Assembly (NCBI RefSeq): GCF_029946515.1
Contig: NZ_JARZHH010000007.1
Span: forward strand, 174,708-238,707
Direction: 5' to 3'
Length of the DNA: 64,000 nucleotides
DNA from: Polyangium sp. 6x1
Lineage (GTDB): Bacteria > Myxococcota_A > Polyangia > Polyangiales > Polyangiaceae
Shown here: one piece after another, positions 17,841 to 27,713 of the stretch
How positions within the stretch are numbered: the stretch's first letter is position 1
Layout: each line of letters starts with the position of its first letter
Program-made: the position numbers and the translations under genes
Notes under the pieces: model-generated
The model's database searches: none
What the model saw: only the letters and a program-made list of their open reading frames with translations
What the model was told of the DNA's origin: nothing

Positions 17841-19223
17841 TCACCCCCTCGCCGGCAACTCGAAAAAGAACAGCGCCCCGCCCGCCTCCCCGTTCTCGTA
17901 TCCGAGGCGGCCGCCGTGCATCACCACGATCGTCTTGGCGATGTAGAGCCCGAGCCCCGTCCCGCCGACGCTGCGCGTGCTCGACGCGTCCGCCTGCGAA
18001 AAACGCCGAAAAATCTTGTCCCGGAACGCCTCCGGCACCCCGGGCCCCCGATCCGCGACCTCCACGCGGAACCCCTCCGCGCTCGATCGCGCATGCACCC
18101 GCACGACCTCTCCAGCCGGCGAATGCTTGATCGCATTCGACAGGAAATTCAGGACCACCTGCTGAATCCGTTGCGGATCGACGAACACCGGCATCCCCTC
18201 CGGCACGTCCGCCTCCACCCCGACCTCCTTCGCCTGGGCCACCGGCGCATGCAGCTCGATCGCGCCCCGCACCACGTCCGCGAGATCCACGTCCGCGAGC
18301 TTCAGCGAAATGCCCCCCGCCGCGAGCTTTCGCACGTCGAGCAGATCGTCCACGAGCCGCCCGAGCCGCTGCACGTTCTCCGACGCCATTTGCAAGAGCT
18401 CCGCCTGGAGCTCGGGATCCTTTCCCGCCACGCCGCCCACGACGAGCCCGATCGCACCCCGGATCGCCGTCAGCGGCGTACGCAATTCGTGGCTCACCAC
18501 GCTCACGAGCTCGTCCTTCGCGCGCTCCGCCTCGATACGCGCCGTCATGTCGTGCGCGCTCACGAGAATGCCGGGTTTGCCCGTCACCGGATCGGGAATC
18601 GGCCGCGCGGCGACCGAGAACCACCGCGGCCCCTCCGTCGTCACGACCTCCACGTCCTCGAAGAACGGCGCGCCGCCCGCGACCTGCGCGAGCACGCGCG
18701 CCCCCTCCTCTTTCTCGGCGAAGATCCCCTCGAACGAGAATGCATGGCCGAACCGCTCGCGCGCCAGCGTATTCGCTTGCAGGAGCGAACCGTCGAGCGC
18801 GTGCGTCGTCACCACGAGCGGCGCGTATCGGACCGCCTCCGCGGCGCGCACCACCTCGGGATCGGCCCCGTCTCGAATCGGCGCCGCCTCGACGAGCAGG
18901 CCCCCGCGCCCGTCGGGCAGCGGGAATGCCTTGAAGCTCATGTGCACGCGGACCGCCTCTCCCTTCGGATAGATCGTCCGCTCCGACCCGACGCGCTCGC
19001 CGGCCGCCACGCGATCGCGGAGCTGCTGCAGCGTCGCGCGAATCGTCGGTGACGGCGCGAGGTCGCGGTTGACGAGCTCGCGCACGTCCTCGGCGCGCCA
19101 GAGCGACACGGCCGCGCGGTTCGCCCACACGATGCGCACCGCGTCCGGGTCCGTGATCCAGACCGGCTGGTCGAGCAGATTCAGGATTTCGAGGCGGCTA
19201 TCCGCGAGGGGCGAGAAACGCAT
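17841..19223 (-). CDS. PAS-domain sensor histidine kinase
   Basis: The protein has 460 residues. The start at 19223 is chosen because GGGAG lies just upstream; an in-frame start 19 codons earlier lacks support. There are two PAS-like sensory regions (about 10-110 and 130-230, the first with VWITDPDAVRIVWAN), a HisKA domain with phospho-His in VVSHELRTPL, and a HATPase domain (NFLSNAIKHSP, DRGPGVP, GGTGLGLYIAK). No transmembrane segment is seen, so it is probably a cytoplasmic sensor. No response regulator is adjacent, so it is an orphan kinase. Confidence 0.93.
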   Translation of the reverse strand: MRFSPLADSRLEILNLLDQPVWITDPDAVRIVWANRAAVSLWRAEDVRELVNRDLAPSPTIRATLQQLRDRVAAGERVGSERTIYPKGEAVRVHMSFKAFPLPDGRGGLLVEAAPIRDGADPEVVRAAEAVRYAPLVVTTHALDGSLLQANTLARERFGHAFSFEGIFAEKEEGARVLAQVAGGAPFFEDVEVVTTEGPRWFSVAARPIPDPVTGKPGILVSAHDMTARIEAERAKDELVSVVSHELRTPLTAIRGAIGLVVGGVAGKDPELQAELLQMASENVQRLGRLVDDLLDVRKLAAGGISLKLADVDLADVVRGAIELHAPVAQAKEVGVEADVPEGMPVFVDPQRIQQVVLNFLSNAIKHSPAGEVVRVHARSSAEGFRVEVADRGPGVPEAFRDKIFRRFSQADASSTRSVGGTGLGLYIAKTIVVMHGGRLGYENGEAGGALFFFELPARG

Positions 19224-19331
19224 GGGCGGCTCCCGCGGGCGATCCCCTCCGCGAAAAAGCGAGGGGCCAGCGCGAGGCAAAGCTCCATCTTAGTCGCGGA
19301 CGCGGCCGGGGTGGGGTAAAAACGACGGCGC

Positions 19332-19368
19332 GTGGGTGTCGATGGACACGTTCATCGGGGACACCCAC
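19332..19368. repeat. Nested palindrome upstream of acidic protein gene
   Basis: GTGGGTGTC (19332-19340) pairs perfectly with GACACCCAC (19360-19368). Inside it CGATG (19340-19344) pairs with CATCG (19353-19357). Together they make a long hairpin with a small bulge, 47 bases before the ATG at 19416 and about 110 bases upstream of the divergent kinase gene. It could be an operator or an RNA leader structure. There is no gene on the plus strand for it to terminate. Confidence 0.6.
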
Positions 19369-19415
19369 ACAGGCGGTGACCGAAGCGACGTGGGGCGAGG
19401 ACCCCGGAGAGCACG

Positions 19416-19910
19416 ATGGACAAACGACGAGATCCGAAGGCACAAGAACGCGCGCCCGAGCAAGCGGAGCCTTCGCCGATCGACGAAGAGGAGCTCGACG
19501 AGGGCGAGGAAGGCGAGGAGGACGAAGAGCTCGCGCCCACGGTCGTCCTCGGTCGATTCGGGGATCTGCGCGGCTTCGCCGACGCCGCGCTCGTCAAGAA
19601 GTACGCCGAGCGGCCCATCTGGTTTTTGATCGAGGACGACGCGGACCTCATGGAGCTCTTCGTCCGGCACCCCGAGAAGCCCGCCCCGCGAGCCGCGGCG
19701 GAGGCGCTCCTCGGCGTCCTGCGCTCGTTCGCCGCGGCCGAAAGCGAGGCGCTCCAGGGCGTGCTCGGCCCGACGGATCAGATCGGGTTCGGGTATCACG
19801 AGAACGCCTCGTTCGACGACGTCGTCTCGTCGTTCGAGGACGACGGCTTCGAGGTCGCGTTTGCCCTGTACGAAGGGAAGGTCGTGCCGGAGGACGAGGA
19901 CGACGAATGA
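19416..19910 (+). CDS. Acidic protein of unknown function
   Basis: The protein has 164 residues and I do not recognise a family. Residues about 20-40 are almost entirely Glu and Asp, and the last seven are again acidic. Between them is a compact region with RPIWFLIEDDADLMELF, an amphipathic helix around AAAEALLGVLRSF, and VVSSFEDDGFEVAFALYEG. There is no signal peptide or membrane segment. GGAGAG precedes the ATG. A strong palindrome lies upstream, so expression may be regulated. Its stop is 3 bases from that of the convergent downstream gene. Confidence 0.7.
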   Translation: MDKRRDPKAQERAPEQAEPSPIDEEELDEGEEGEEDEELAPTVVLGRFGDLRGFADAALVKKYAERPIWFLIEDDADLMELFVRHPEKPAPRAAAEALLGVLRSFAAAESEALQGVLGPTDQIGFGYHENASFDDVVSSFEDDGFEVAFALYEGKVVPEDEDDE

Positions 19911-19913
19911 GGG

Positions 19914-20558
19914 TCACGCTGTCCAGGTGATCCGGACCGTGAGGGCCTTTTGCGGCGTCCCGTCGCGCTCGCCGTCCGGCAGGGGCGAAGACCACACATA
20001 CCGCACGTCCCGCGCGCCCGCGGCGCCGAGCGCGCCCTCGATGAAACCCTCGTTGCACCACAGGTAAAACCCGAGCATGGGCGCGGCCATGCCGGAGAAC
20101 CGCCCCTCCGCGAGCCCCTCGGTCGCGATGGTCATCTCCGCGCGACAATTCTCGAAATAACGCTCGAAGATCCGCGGCAGCCGGAGGGCCATGTCCGCGG
20201 CCGACGAGCTCCGCATCTGCGCGCGGTACAGCCCCATCACGTTGTTCTCGCCCGCGTGGCGCGCGCGCCCCCGGACGAATTTGTCGAAGGGTGTCCCCTC
20301 GACCTTCGCCAGCGCGCGAAGGAAATGGATGGCCGGCACGAGGTCGTAGCTCGACGTCGCGAGGAAAATCGTATTGTCGAGGAACGCCTCGACCTCGGGG
20401 TGTGCCATCGCGGCGTACACGGCCGGCAGCCCTCCCGGCGTGCGTTTGGTCGCGTACTCGAAATTCCCCATGTACAAGACGCCGCGGACGCGAAATGGCC
20501 CTTCCCCGATTCGATGCCGAAGCGACGACGGATCGCAGGCCCACGTCTCCTTGTACAT
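19914..20558 (-). CDS. Unknown soluble protein, possibly TIGR02265/DUF2378-like
   Basis: The protein has 214 residues from the start at 20558; a Met nine codons upstream (20585) is the alternative. The shorter start is preferred because TAGACT sits 8 bases before it, as in other apparently leaderless genes here. There is no signal or membrane segment. The layout (VRGVLYMGNFEYA early, an FLRALAKVEGTPFDKFVRGRARHAG helix pair, IFERYFENCRAEM, then a closing beta strand) resembles the myxobacterial paralogous family TIGR02265/DUF2378, but I could not confirm membership. Function is unknown. Confidence 0.65.
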   Translation of the reverse strand: MYKETWACDPSSLRHRIGEGPFRVRGVLYMGNFEYATKRTPGGLPAVYAAMAHPEVEAFLDNTIFLATSSYDLVPAIHFLRALAKVEGTPFDKFVRGRARHAGENNVMGLYRAQMRSSSAADMALRLPRIFERYFENCRAEMTIATEGLAEGRFSGMAAPMLGFYLWCNEGFIEGALGAAGARDVRYVWSSPLPDGERDGTPQKALTVRITWTA

Positions 20559-20720
20559 GGCGGCGGAGTCTATCGACCCGGGCATGACCCCGCAAGCGCG
20601 CCCCCTCACCGTGCGACGCGCTCGACGAAAGGATCCGTGGTGACGGACGTGAGCGGGCCCGCGCGCTGAAATCGATCGACCCCCAAGCCCGCCGCCGCCC
20701 GCGCGTCCAACGATGCCGCG

Positions 20721-22091
20721 ATGCCCCGTTTCGCCCGCCTCGCGAGCGCTCCCGCGGCGCTCTCCCTGCTTTTTGTCCTCGGGTGCGGCGCCCGGGCGGC
20801 CTTCCCGCGCGCAGGCGAGGCCGCCGCGCGTGGCCCCGCAATCGCCCCGCCAGACGCGCCCGCGCCCGAGCCCGCGAATCGCGGCGGCGAGACGTCCCTC
20901 GTCCTCCTCGAGCCCCACCAGGGCGATACCCCCTTTTCCGCGTTCCGCCTCGTCAACAAGAACCCCGATCCCATCCGCGGCGCGCGCCATTGGCCCGGCC
21001 TCTTCGGCACGATCGAGCGCCTCGGCCTCGACGACGTCTATCGCGCTTTTCCGCCTCCCCAGGGGTATTGCCTCACCGTCTCCGCTCAGCCCGAGCTCGC
21101 TCCCTCCGCGGCGACGATCGTCTCCGAGCTCCCCCTGATGGGCGGCGAACGCATCCTCCCGCCCGGTCGCTATCGGTTCGTCGTGCCACACCTGCGCGAC
21201 ACGCACCCGGACCAGCTCTTCGCGGCCACCCTCGCCTTCGAGGTGCGCGGCCTCGATCCCACCGAGAGCGACGAGCTCGTGCACCTGCTCGACCGGGACG
21301 ACGTCCGCGCCTGCCCTCTCGTCGCCTCGTATTTGCTCGACACCATCGAGCGCTCGGCCGCGCCCGAGGCCCTCCCGCGCCTCGAATCGGTCCACGCCGA
21401 GACCCTCGACGAGCGCGCGCGCATTTATGCCGTCCTCGCCCATTTCCCCGAGCACGTCCCGCGCCTCGCGCGAATTGCCGCGGGCACGTCGCTCGGCTCC
21501 CTCGCCGCGGCCGTCATCCTCCTCGAAGAGGGGGCCCGCGGCGCCGCGCTCGCCGCCGCCGTCACGCGCATTGCGCTCGCCCTCGCCGCCCCCGACGAGC
21601 CCCCGAGCCGCGCCGTCCAGGCCCTCGCGCGCGAGGCCGACGAATGGCCTCCCGAAATCGCCCCGCGCCTCGTCGCGCGCCTGCTCGCCACGCGCTCGCC
21701 CGAGCTTCGCCTCTCGCTCGCGACGGCCCTCTCCACCGCCGGCAAGGACGTCCTCGGAAAGGAAGCGCGCCCGGCCGTCAAAGCCATGCGCGCGGCGGCC
21801 CGTTCGAGCGCGGACGCGCGCATTCGCGACGCCTTGCTCGACATGGCTGCCGCCCTCGCCGAGGAGCTCGGCGACGAGCCCCCGCGCGATCGCCCCGGCC
21901 TCGCGCTCGAAGCTAGCCCTGAGCTCGGCGGCGCGGCGGACGACCCTTGCCGCGTCCTCTTCGAATCGCTCCGCCCTCATCCCCTCCTGCGCCATACCCC
22001 TGCGGCGTGGCCTCACGGCGAACGCGAGCCATTGCGCACGACGTTCGGTGCGTCGGGCGTGGAGCTTTACCGCCCTGCCAAAGACGAATAA
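20721..22091 (+). CDS. Lipoprotein with HEAT-like helical repeats
   Basis: The protein has 456 residues with a lipoprotein signal ending LFVLGC. An Ala/Pro-rich spacer is followed by a domain (about 55-180) containing HWPGLFGTIERLGLDDVYRAF and a beta-rich segment. Residues about 190-400 are helical and Ala/Leu/Arg-rich, with weak HEAT-like periodicity. The protein is not recognised. It lies 45 bases upstream of the alpha-2-macroglobulin gene on the same strand, so the two may be co-transcribed and act at the same envelope site. Confidence 0.7.
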   Translation: MPRFARLASAPAALSLLFVLGCGARAAFPRAGEAAARGPAIAPPDAPAPEPANRGGETSLVLLEPHQGDTPFSAFRLVNKNPDPIRGARHWPGLFGTIERLGLDDVYRAFPPPQGYCLTVSAQPELAPSAATIVSELPLMGGERILPPGRYRFVVPHLRDTHPDQLFAATLAFEVRGLDPTESDELVHLLDRDDVRACPLVASYLLDTIERSAAPEALPRLESVHAETLDERARIYAVLAHFPEHVPRLARIAAGTSLGSLAAAVILLEEGARGAALAAAVTRIALALAAPDEPPSRAVQALAREADEWPPEIAPRLVARLLATRSPELRLSLATALSTAGKDVLGKEARPAVKAMRAAARSSADARIRDALLDMAAALAEELGDEPPRDRPGLALEASPELGGAADDPCRVLFESLRPHPLLRHTPAAWPHGEREPLRTTFGASGVELYRPAKDE

Positions 22092-22136
22092 CCTCGGGAA
22101 CCTCGGGCCTCGTCGCCTGTCGATCCCGGCCTCCTC

Positions 22137-25100
22137 ATGCGTTTGCGCCGCCCCTCGCCCGCCGCCGCCGTGCTCGCCGCCCTCGCCGCCGCCTCGGCGG
22201 CCTGTTTTCCCGGCGCGCGCCCGCCGAGACCTCCCGCGGCGCCCGTCCGGGGCGAGCTCGCCCCGCGCGTGGCGCTCGCCCCGCGCGCTCCGGAGACCGG
22301 CCCACTCCGCGTCGTCTTCGCGGGCCCGAGCGGCGAGACCAGCGCGAGCCCCGAGGTCACGCTCGTCTTCAGCAAACCCATGCGCGCGCTCGGCGCGGAT
22401 CCCCGCTCGCCCGAGGCCCCAGTCCGGATCACCCCCGCCGTGGCCGGCGCGTTCTCATGGGTCGGGACGAGCGCGCTCCAGTTCATCCCGGAAAAACCAT
22501 TTCCTTCCGCGACGCCTTTCCGCGTCGAGATCCCGGCGGGCACCCGCGCAGTCGACGGCAGCGCGCTCGAAGCGCCGTTCGTCCTCTCCTTTTCGACCCC
22601 GCGGCCTGCCGTCTCGGGCAGCGAGCCCGCGCAGGGCACGACCGGCATTCGCCCGGACGCGTCGATCACGCTCTTCTTCACGCAGCGCGTGAAGGCCGCG
22701 GAGATCTCGCGCGCCGTCACGATCGACGCAGGCCGTGGCCCCGTCCCTTATTCGATCGTCGAAATCACCGAGGATCGCGCCGTCCTCGCCCCGCGCGCCC
22801 CGCTCCCGCGCGACGCGAACGTCCTCGTGCGCATCGACGCCTCGCTCCGCGGCGCGGAGGGCGAGCTCCCGGCGGGCAAGACCGAGGAAATCCGATTTCG
22901 CACCCTCGGCCCCGCGGGGCTCGCGTCCGCGGAATGCCATCCGCACCCCGTCGAAAAAGACCGCTGCGACCCGACGGAGAGAACGATCACGCTCCGGTTC
23001 GCGACGCCCGTCTCGGACGAGGTCCTCGAGCGCGCCATCGTGATCGACCCCCGCCCGCAATCGCTGAACGTGTACGGCGCCTACGAGGACGGCGAATCGA
23101 GCCACGAGGTGAGCATCAACGGGGACTTCGAGCCCGGAAAAACCTATCGCGTGGAGGTTCGCGCCCGCGCCGCCGGCCGCGCCTTCCAGGACATCCACGG
23201 CCAGCGCCTCCCGGCGGACGTGAAACGCGAGTTTCGTTTCGGCGACCTGCCCGCCGACGTCGTCATCGGCGCGCGAGGCACGTACTGGGCCCCGGAGAAG
23301 CGCATCCTGCCGATTGGCGTGACGAACACCGAAGACGCGACGGTCTCGCTGATTCCGCTCGACCAGAACCAGATCCTCGCGCGGCTCGCGGGCCCCCCGA
23401 TCCCCCTCACTTCGACATCGTTGAGCTTCACGCCACCCACGGGCAAACGCAATGAGGATCGTTGGTCGAGCTTCGTCGTCCAGGACCACCTGCCCCCCGG
23501 CGTCACGAGCGGCCCCGTGCTCGCCCGCGCCACGTATCGCGGCGCGCCCGGACAACCGCTGCAGACCGTCGAACACGACATGCAATTGACCGACCTCGGC
23601 CCGCTGACGAAGATCGCCCAGGACGAGGCGCTCGTCTGGCTCACGCGCCTCTCGAAGACGGCGCCCGTCAAAGGCGCGCGGGTCGAGGTCCACCACATTC
23701 CCCCCGGCGGCCGCCCCTCGCTCCTCGGCGCGGCCGAGGCGGACGACAAGGGACTCGCGTCCATCCCCTTGCGAATCCCCCCGCGAAAGCCGGGCGAGCC
23801 CAAAGCCAAGCTCGCCGTCGTGGCGCGGAGCGGCGACGATTGGATGTACCAGTCGCTCTCCACACCCGACACGCCCGAGCCCGTCGGCCGCCTCTTCTCC
23901 GCCCGCGGAATCTATCGGCCCGGCGAACGTGTGGAATTCAAAGGAGTCCTCCGCGTGCCTGTCCCGGCGGGGCTCGACACGCCGCGCGGCCGCGAGGTCA
24001 CGTTCCGGATCCTCGACCCCGAGCGCCGCCCGATCAGCACCACGCGCCACGTGCTCTCGCGCTTCGGCACCTTCTCCACCGTCTGGCCCCTCGCCGAGGA
24101 CGCCCCGCTCGGGTATTACCGCGCCGAGGCCGAGCTCGACGGGGAGCGTATTCGCTGGATGTTCACCGTCGACCATTACCGTCCCGTCGAGAGCAAGGCC
24201 GAGGTGCGCCTCGACAAACACGTCTACGAGCCCGGCGAGCGGATGACCTGCACCGCGCGGGGCGAGATGCTCTACGGCGCCCCGATGGCGGGCGGCCGCG
24301 CCTCGATCGTCGTGACCCGTGGGGCGCGCGATCCGTTCGTCCAGGACCTCACCGATTACGTGCTCACCGAGCACGACGTGCGGGCGCCCTCGGCGCAGAT
24401 CGCCCAGGGCGCGGGCAAGCTCGACGGACAAGGCTCCTTCTCGCTCGGTGTCCCGATCGTATTACCCGGCCAAACCGCGGTCGAGTCGGTCACCTGCAAG
24501 GTCGAGATCATGGATCTCAACCGGCAGACGCGCTCCACGGAGGAGAGCGCCGTCGTGTATCCGGCCAGCGTGCTCGTCGCGCTCTCCGAGGCGGAGAATT
24601 ACTGGGTCAATCCCGGCGACAAACTCAAACCGAACGTCCTCGTCGTGACGCCGGCCGGAGAGCGGCGGTCGTCCCCGGTGCACATCGAATTCTCGCGCCG
24701 CGTCCGCCGCGGGAACAACACCGTCGAGGACCACGCGCTCGGCGCCTGTGACGTCACGAGCGGCCCCGCGCCCGTCGGCTGTGAATTCACGATTCCCCCG
24801 CAAAGCGCCGCGACCGACGACGACGAGATCGAGGTCATCGTCCGCGCGACGACGAAGGACGAGAAGGGCCGCCGCGCCGCGGCCTCGTATGCCGTCCGCG
24901 TCGAGGTCCCGGCCAAACCCGCGAGCCCACCCGCCGCCGCGCCGCCGCCGCCTCCGCCGCCTCCGCCGCCTCCGCCGCCCCCTCCGGAGCTCGCCCTGCG
25001 CCTCCAGCACACCACGTATCAGGTCGGACAAACCGCACGTGTCCTCCTCGATTCTCCGCATTCGAAGCCGACCGAGGCCCTCGTCACGGTCGAGCGCGAG

Positions 25101-27707
25101 GGCTTGCTCTTCCGGCGCGTCGTGCCGCTCGCGCCCGCGGGCACGCAGACGACCGTCGACATCCCCATCACGTTCTCCATGATGCCCAATGCGCAGATCA
25201 CGGTCACCACGCTCACGGGCACCCGAACGGACTCACAATCCGCCATGATCGAGGTCAGCCCCAAGGCCCGCAAGCTCGACGTCGACGTGCGCCCGAGCAA
25301 GCTCCAGGCAGCGCCCGGCGAGACGCTCGACGTCGAGGTCGTCGCCAAGGACGCCGAGGGCAAACCCGTGCGGGCCGAGGTCACCTTGTGGGCCGCGGAC
25401 GAAGGCTCGCTGATGCTCACGTATTACATCACGCCGGAGCCATTCGAGGCGATCTATTCGCCACGGTATCCGACCACCGTGACGAGGGACGTCCGCGAGG
25501 ACCTCCTCCGCACGTTCTCGGGAGGCCACCGCGCCAAACCGCCCATGGTCCGCATGGGCGCGACCAGCATCAGCCCCCGCCGCGGCGATTTCCGACAAAC
25601 CGTGGCCTTCCTGCCCGACCTCGTCACGGACGCGACGGGCCGCGTGAAGCGCCGCATCACCTTGCCCGACGGCCTCACGGCCTATCGATTCATGGCCGTG
25701 GCCGTCGCGGAGGACGATCGTACGGGCTCGGACGATGCCACGGTCACCACGTCGAAACCGCTCATGGTCCGCCCGAGCATTCCGCTCGCCTTGCGCGCGG
25801 GGGACCAATTCGAGGCGTCCGTGATTGTCTCCGCGCTCGACATCCCCGGCGGAAACGCAGTCGTGACCGCGAGCGAGGAGGGCCTCACGGTCGCGGGCCC
25901 GATGCGCCGCGAGGTCACGGTCGATCCCGAGCACCCCGCGCTCGTGCGTTTTCCTTTCCGCGCCGACCGCACCGGCAAAGCCCGCCTCTCGTTCGAGGCC
26001 GAATTGCCGGACGCGTCCGACGGCGTCGACCTCGATGCCCGGATTGCGGTGCCCACGACGCTCGAAACCGCGACCCTCACGGGCGAGACGTCCTCGGCCA
26101 TCGCCGAGCGCCTCGGGAGCCTCGCGGGCCTGAGGCCCGACACCGGCGGCCTCACGATATCGCTCGCCTCGACCCCGCTCTCGGGCCTCGCCGCAGGCAT
26201 CGAGCAGCTCGTCGAATACCCGTACGGATGCACGGAGCAAACGGTGAGCCGCATGGTCCCGCTCCTCGCGCTCCGCGACCTCGCCGACTCCCTCGGCGTG
26301 CCGCTCGTACCCGGAAAAACCGGTCCTCAAAAAGGAAGCGACGTCGACGCCGCGCTGAAAGAATCGGTGGATCGGCTGCTCACGCACCAGCAAAAGGATG
26401 GGAGCTTCGGCCTCTGGCCCAGCTCGTCCTCGGGAGATCCCTACATCACGGCGTATGCGCTCTGGGGCCTCGACGAGGCCCGCCGTCGCGGCCTTTCCGT
26501 TCCCGAAGCCGCCCTCGATCGCGCGGCCCGCTCCCTCGCGTCGAGCCTCGCGGCCCCCTTCCCCGCGGCGGACCCTTCCGCGCTCGAACGAGCCGCCTTC
26601 GCGCTCGACGTGCTCGCCATGGCCCGCCGCCCCGACGAAGGCCGGATGCGCGCGCTCTTCGGCGAACGCGCGCGAATGCCTCTGTTCGCGCGCGCCGTCC
26701 TGCTCCACGCCTTCGTCGTCTCCGGCCGCGCCGATGCGGACGAGCCCCGCGAGCTCTTGCGCGACCTCGAAACGAACATTCGTCTCGACGGCCCCGCGGC
26801 GCACCTGGCGAGCGCGCCCGAACCCAATGCCTTCGCGCACGACTTCGACTCCGGCGTGCGCACCGACGCCGCGGCGCTGCGCGCGATCGTCGCGACGAAC
26901 CCCACGCACCCCCTCGCGACCCGCCTTTCGCGTGGCCTCATCGACGCGCGCGCCGGCGGCGCCTACCGCACGACCCACGAGGCCGCCTGGGCGTTGCTCG
27001 CGCTCGACGCGTACCGCAAGGCGAACCCGGCGCCCCTCGATCCCGTGGAGGCGCGGGTTTTCCTCGGCGATACATTGCTCGCGGACGCCCCCCTCGGCGG
27101 CGCGTCCGGAAAGCTCCGCCGCACGACGAACGTGTCCATGCCCGAGCTCTTCCGCGGCCGCGGCGCGCCGCTCACGTTCGAGGCCGTGGGCGGGGGCCGC
27201 CTCCATTACGAGGCCATCCTCCGCTATGCCCGCGAGGAAATGCCACGCGAGCCGCTCGACGCCGGGTTCTACGTGACGAAGATTTTCCGCCCCGTCGCGG
27301 ACCTCGGCGGCCCCGTCCTCGCCGCCAGCGCCGAGGCCGAGCCCCGCTTCGATCCCGGGCAGGTCGTGCTTTGCGAGATCGAGGTCGTCACCCGCGAGGA
27401 GCGCCGGTTCGTCGTCCTCGAAGACCCGATCCCCGGCGGCCTCGAACCCTTGCGGTTTGCCCACGACGTCGGCGGCCGCTGGCTCGCGAACATGGAGGCG
27501 ACGCCAGCCGAGCGGCGTGAAATGCGCGACGACCGCGTCATTTATTTCATCGACACCGTGCCCGCCGGCATCCGGAAATTCCGATATCTCGCCCGCGCGG
27601 CCCACGTCGGCCGGTTCGCGGCGCCGCCGACGCACATCGAGCAGATGTACGCGCCGGAGACGTATGGTCGCACGGGTGGTACGTACGTGCGGGTGGGAGC
27701 GAAATGA
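22137..27707 (+). CDS. Bacterial alpha-2-macroglobulin lipoprotein
   Basis: The protein has 1856 residues, and the lipoprotein signal ends SAAC with Cys23 lipidated. The family traps attacking proteases: cleavage of a bait region exposes a thioester that couples to the protease. Seen: N-terminal Ig-like domains, MG domains with RGIYRPGERVEFKG and DKHVYEPGE, and the thioester motif CTEQ (Cys1365-Gln1368) in YPYGCTEQ, followed by the helical TED domain with DGSFGLWPS. A run of 15 prolines (residues 936-950) links two MG regions. The usual partner gene, penicillin-binding protein 1C, is not next to it. Length fits the family. Confidence 0.93.
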   Translation: MRLRRPSPAAAVLAALAAASAACFPGARPPRPPAAPVRGELAPRVALAPRAPETGPLRVVFAGPSGETSASPEVTLVFSKPMRALGADPRSPEAPVRITPAVAGAFSWVGTSALQFIPEKPFPSATPFRVEIPAGTRAVDGSALEAPFVLSFSTPRPAVSGSEPAQGTTGIRPDASITLFFTQRVKAAEISRAVTIDAGRGPVPYSIVEITEDRAVLAPRAPLPRDANVLVRIDASLRGAEGELPAGKTEEIRFRTLGPAGLASAECHPHPVEKDRCDPTERTITLRFATPVSDEVLERAIVIDPRPQSLNVYGAYEDGESSHEVSINGDFEPGKTYRVEVRARAAGRAFQDIHGQRLPADVKREFRFGDLPADVVIGARGTYWAPEKRILPIGVTNTEDATVSLIPLDQNQILARLAGPPIPLTSTSLSFTPPTGKRNEDRWSSFVVQDHLPPGVTSGPVLARATYRGAPGQPLQTVEHDMQLTDLGPLTKIAQDEALVWLTRLSKTAPVKGARVEVHHIPPGGRPSLLGAAEADDKGLASIPLRIPPRKPGEPKAKLAVVARSGDDWMYQSLSTPDTPEPVGRLFSARGIYRPGERVEFKGVLRVPVPAGLDTPRGREVTFRILDPERRPISTTRHVLSRFGTFSTVWPLAEDAPLGYYRAEAELDGERIRWMFTVDHYRPVESKAEVRLDKHVYEPGERMTCTARGEMLYGAPMAGGRASIVVTRGARDPFVQDLTDYVLTEHDVRAPSAQIAQGAGKLDGQGSFSLGVPIVLPGQTAVESVTCKVEIMDLNRQTRSTEESAVVYPASVLVALSEAENYWVNPGDKLKPNVLVVTPAGERRSSPVHIEFSRRVRRGNNTVEDHALGACDVTSGPAPVGCEFTIPPQSAATDDDEIEVIVRATTKDEKGRRAAASYAVRVEVPAKPASPPAAAPPPPPPPPPPPPPPPELALRLQHTTYQVGQTARVLLDSPHSKPTEALVTVEREGLLFRRVVPLAPAGTQTTVDIPITFSMMPNAQITVTTLTGTRTDSQSAMIEVSPKARKLDVDVRPSKLQAAPGETLDVEVVAKDAEGKPVRAEVTLWAADEGSLMLTYYITPEPFEAIYSPRYPTTVTRDVREDLLRTFSGGHRAKPPMVRMGATSISPRRGDFRQTVAFLPDLVTDATGRVKRRITLPDGLTAYRFMAVAVAEDDRTGSDDATVTTSKPLMVRPSIPLALRAGDQFEASVIVSALDIPGGNAVVTASEEGLTVAGPMRREVTVDPEHPALVRFPFRADRTGKARLSFEAELPDASDGVDLDARIAVPTTLETATLTGETSSAIAERLGSLAGLRPDTGGLTISLASTPLSGLAAGIEQLVEYPYGCTEQTVSRMVPLLALRDLADSLGVPLVPGKTGPQKGSDVDAALKESVDRLLTHQQKDGSFGLWPSSSSGDPYITAYALWGLDEARRRGLSVPEAALDRAARSLASSLAAPFPAADPSALERAAFALDVLAMARRPDEGRMRALFGERARMPLFARAVLLHAFVVSGRADADEPRELLRDLETNIRLDGPAAHLASAPEPNAFAHDFDSGVRTDAAALRAIVATNPTHPLATRLSRGLIDARAGGAYRTTHEAAWALLALDAYRKANPAPLDPVEARVFLGDTLLADAPLGGASGKLRRTTNVSMPELFRGRGAPLTFEAVGGGRLHYEAILRYAREEMPREPLDAGFYVTKIFRPVADLGGPVLAASAEAEPRFDPGQVVLCEIEVVTREERRFVVLEDPIPGGLEPLRFAHDVGGRWLANMEATPAERREMRDDRVIYFIDTVPAGIRKFRYLARAAHVGRFAAPPTHIEQMYAPETYGRTGGTYVRVGAK

Positions 27708-27713
27708 GCGTCC

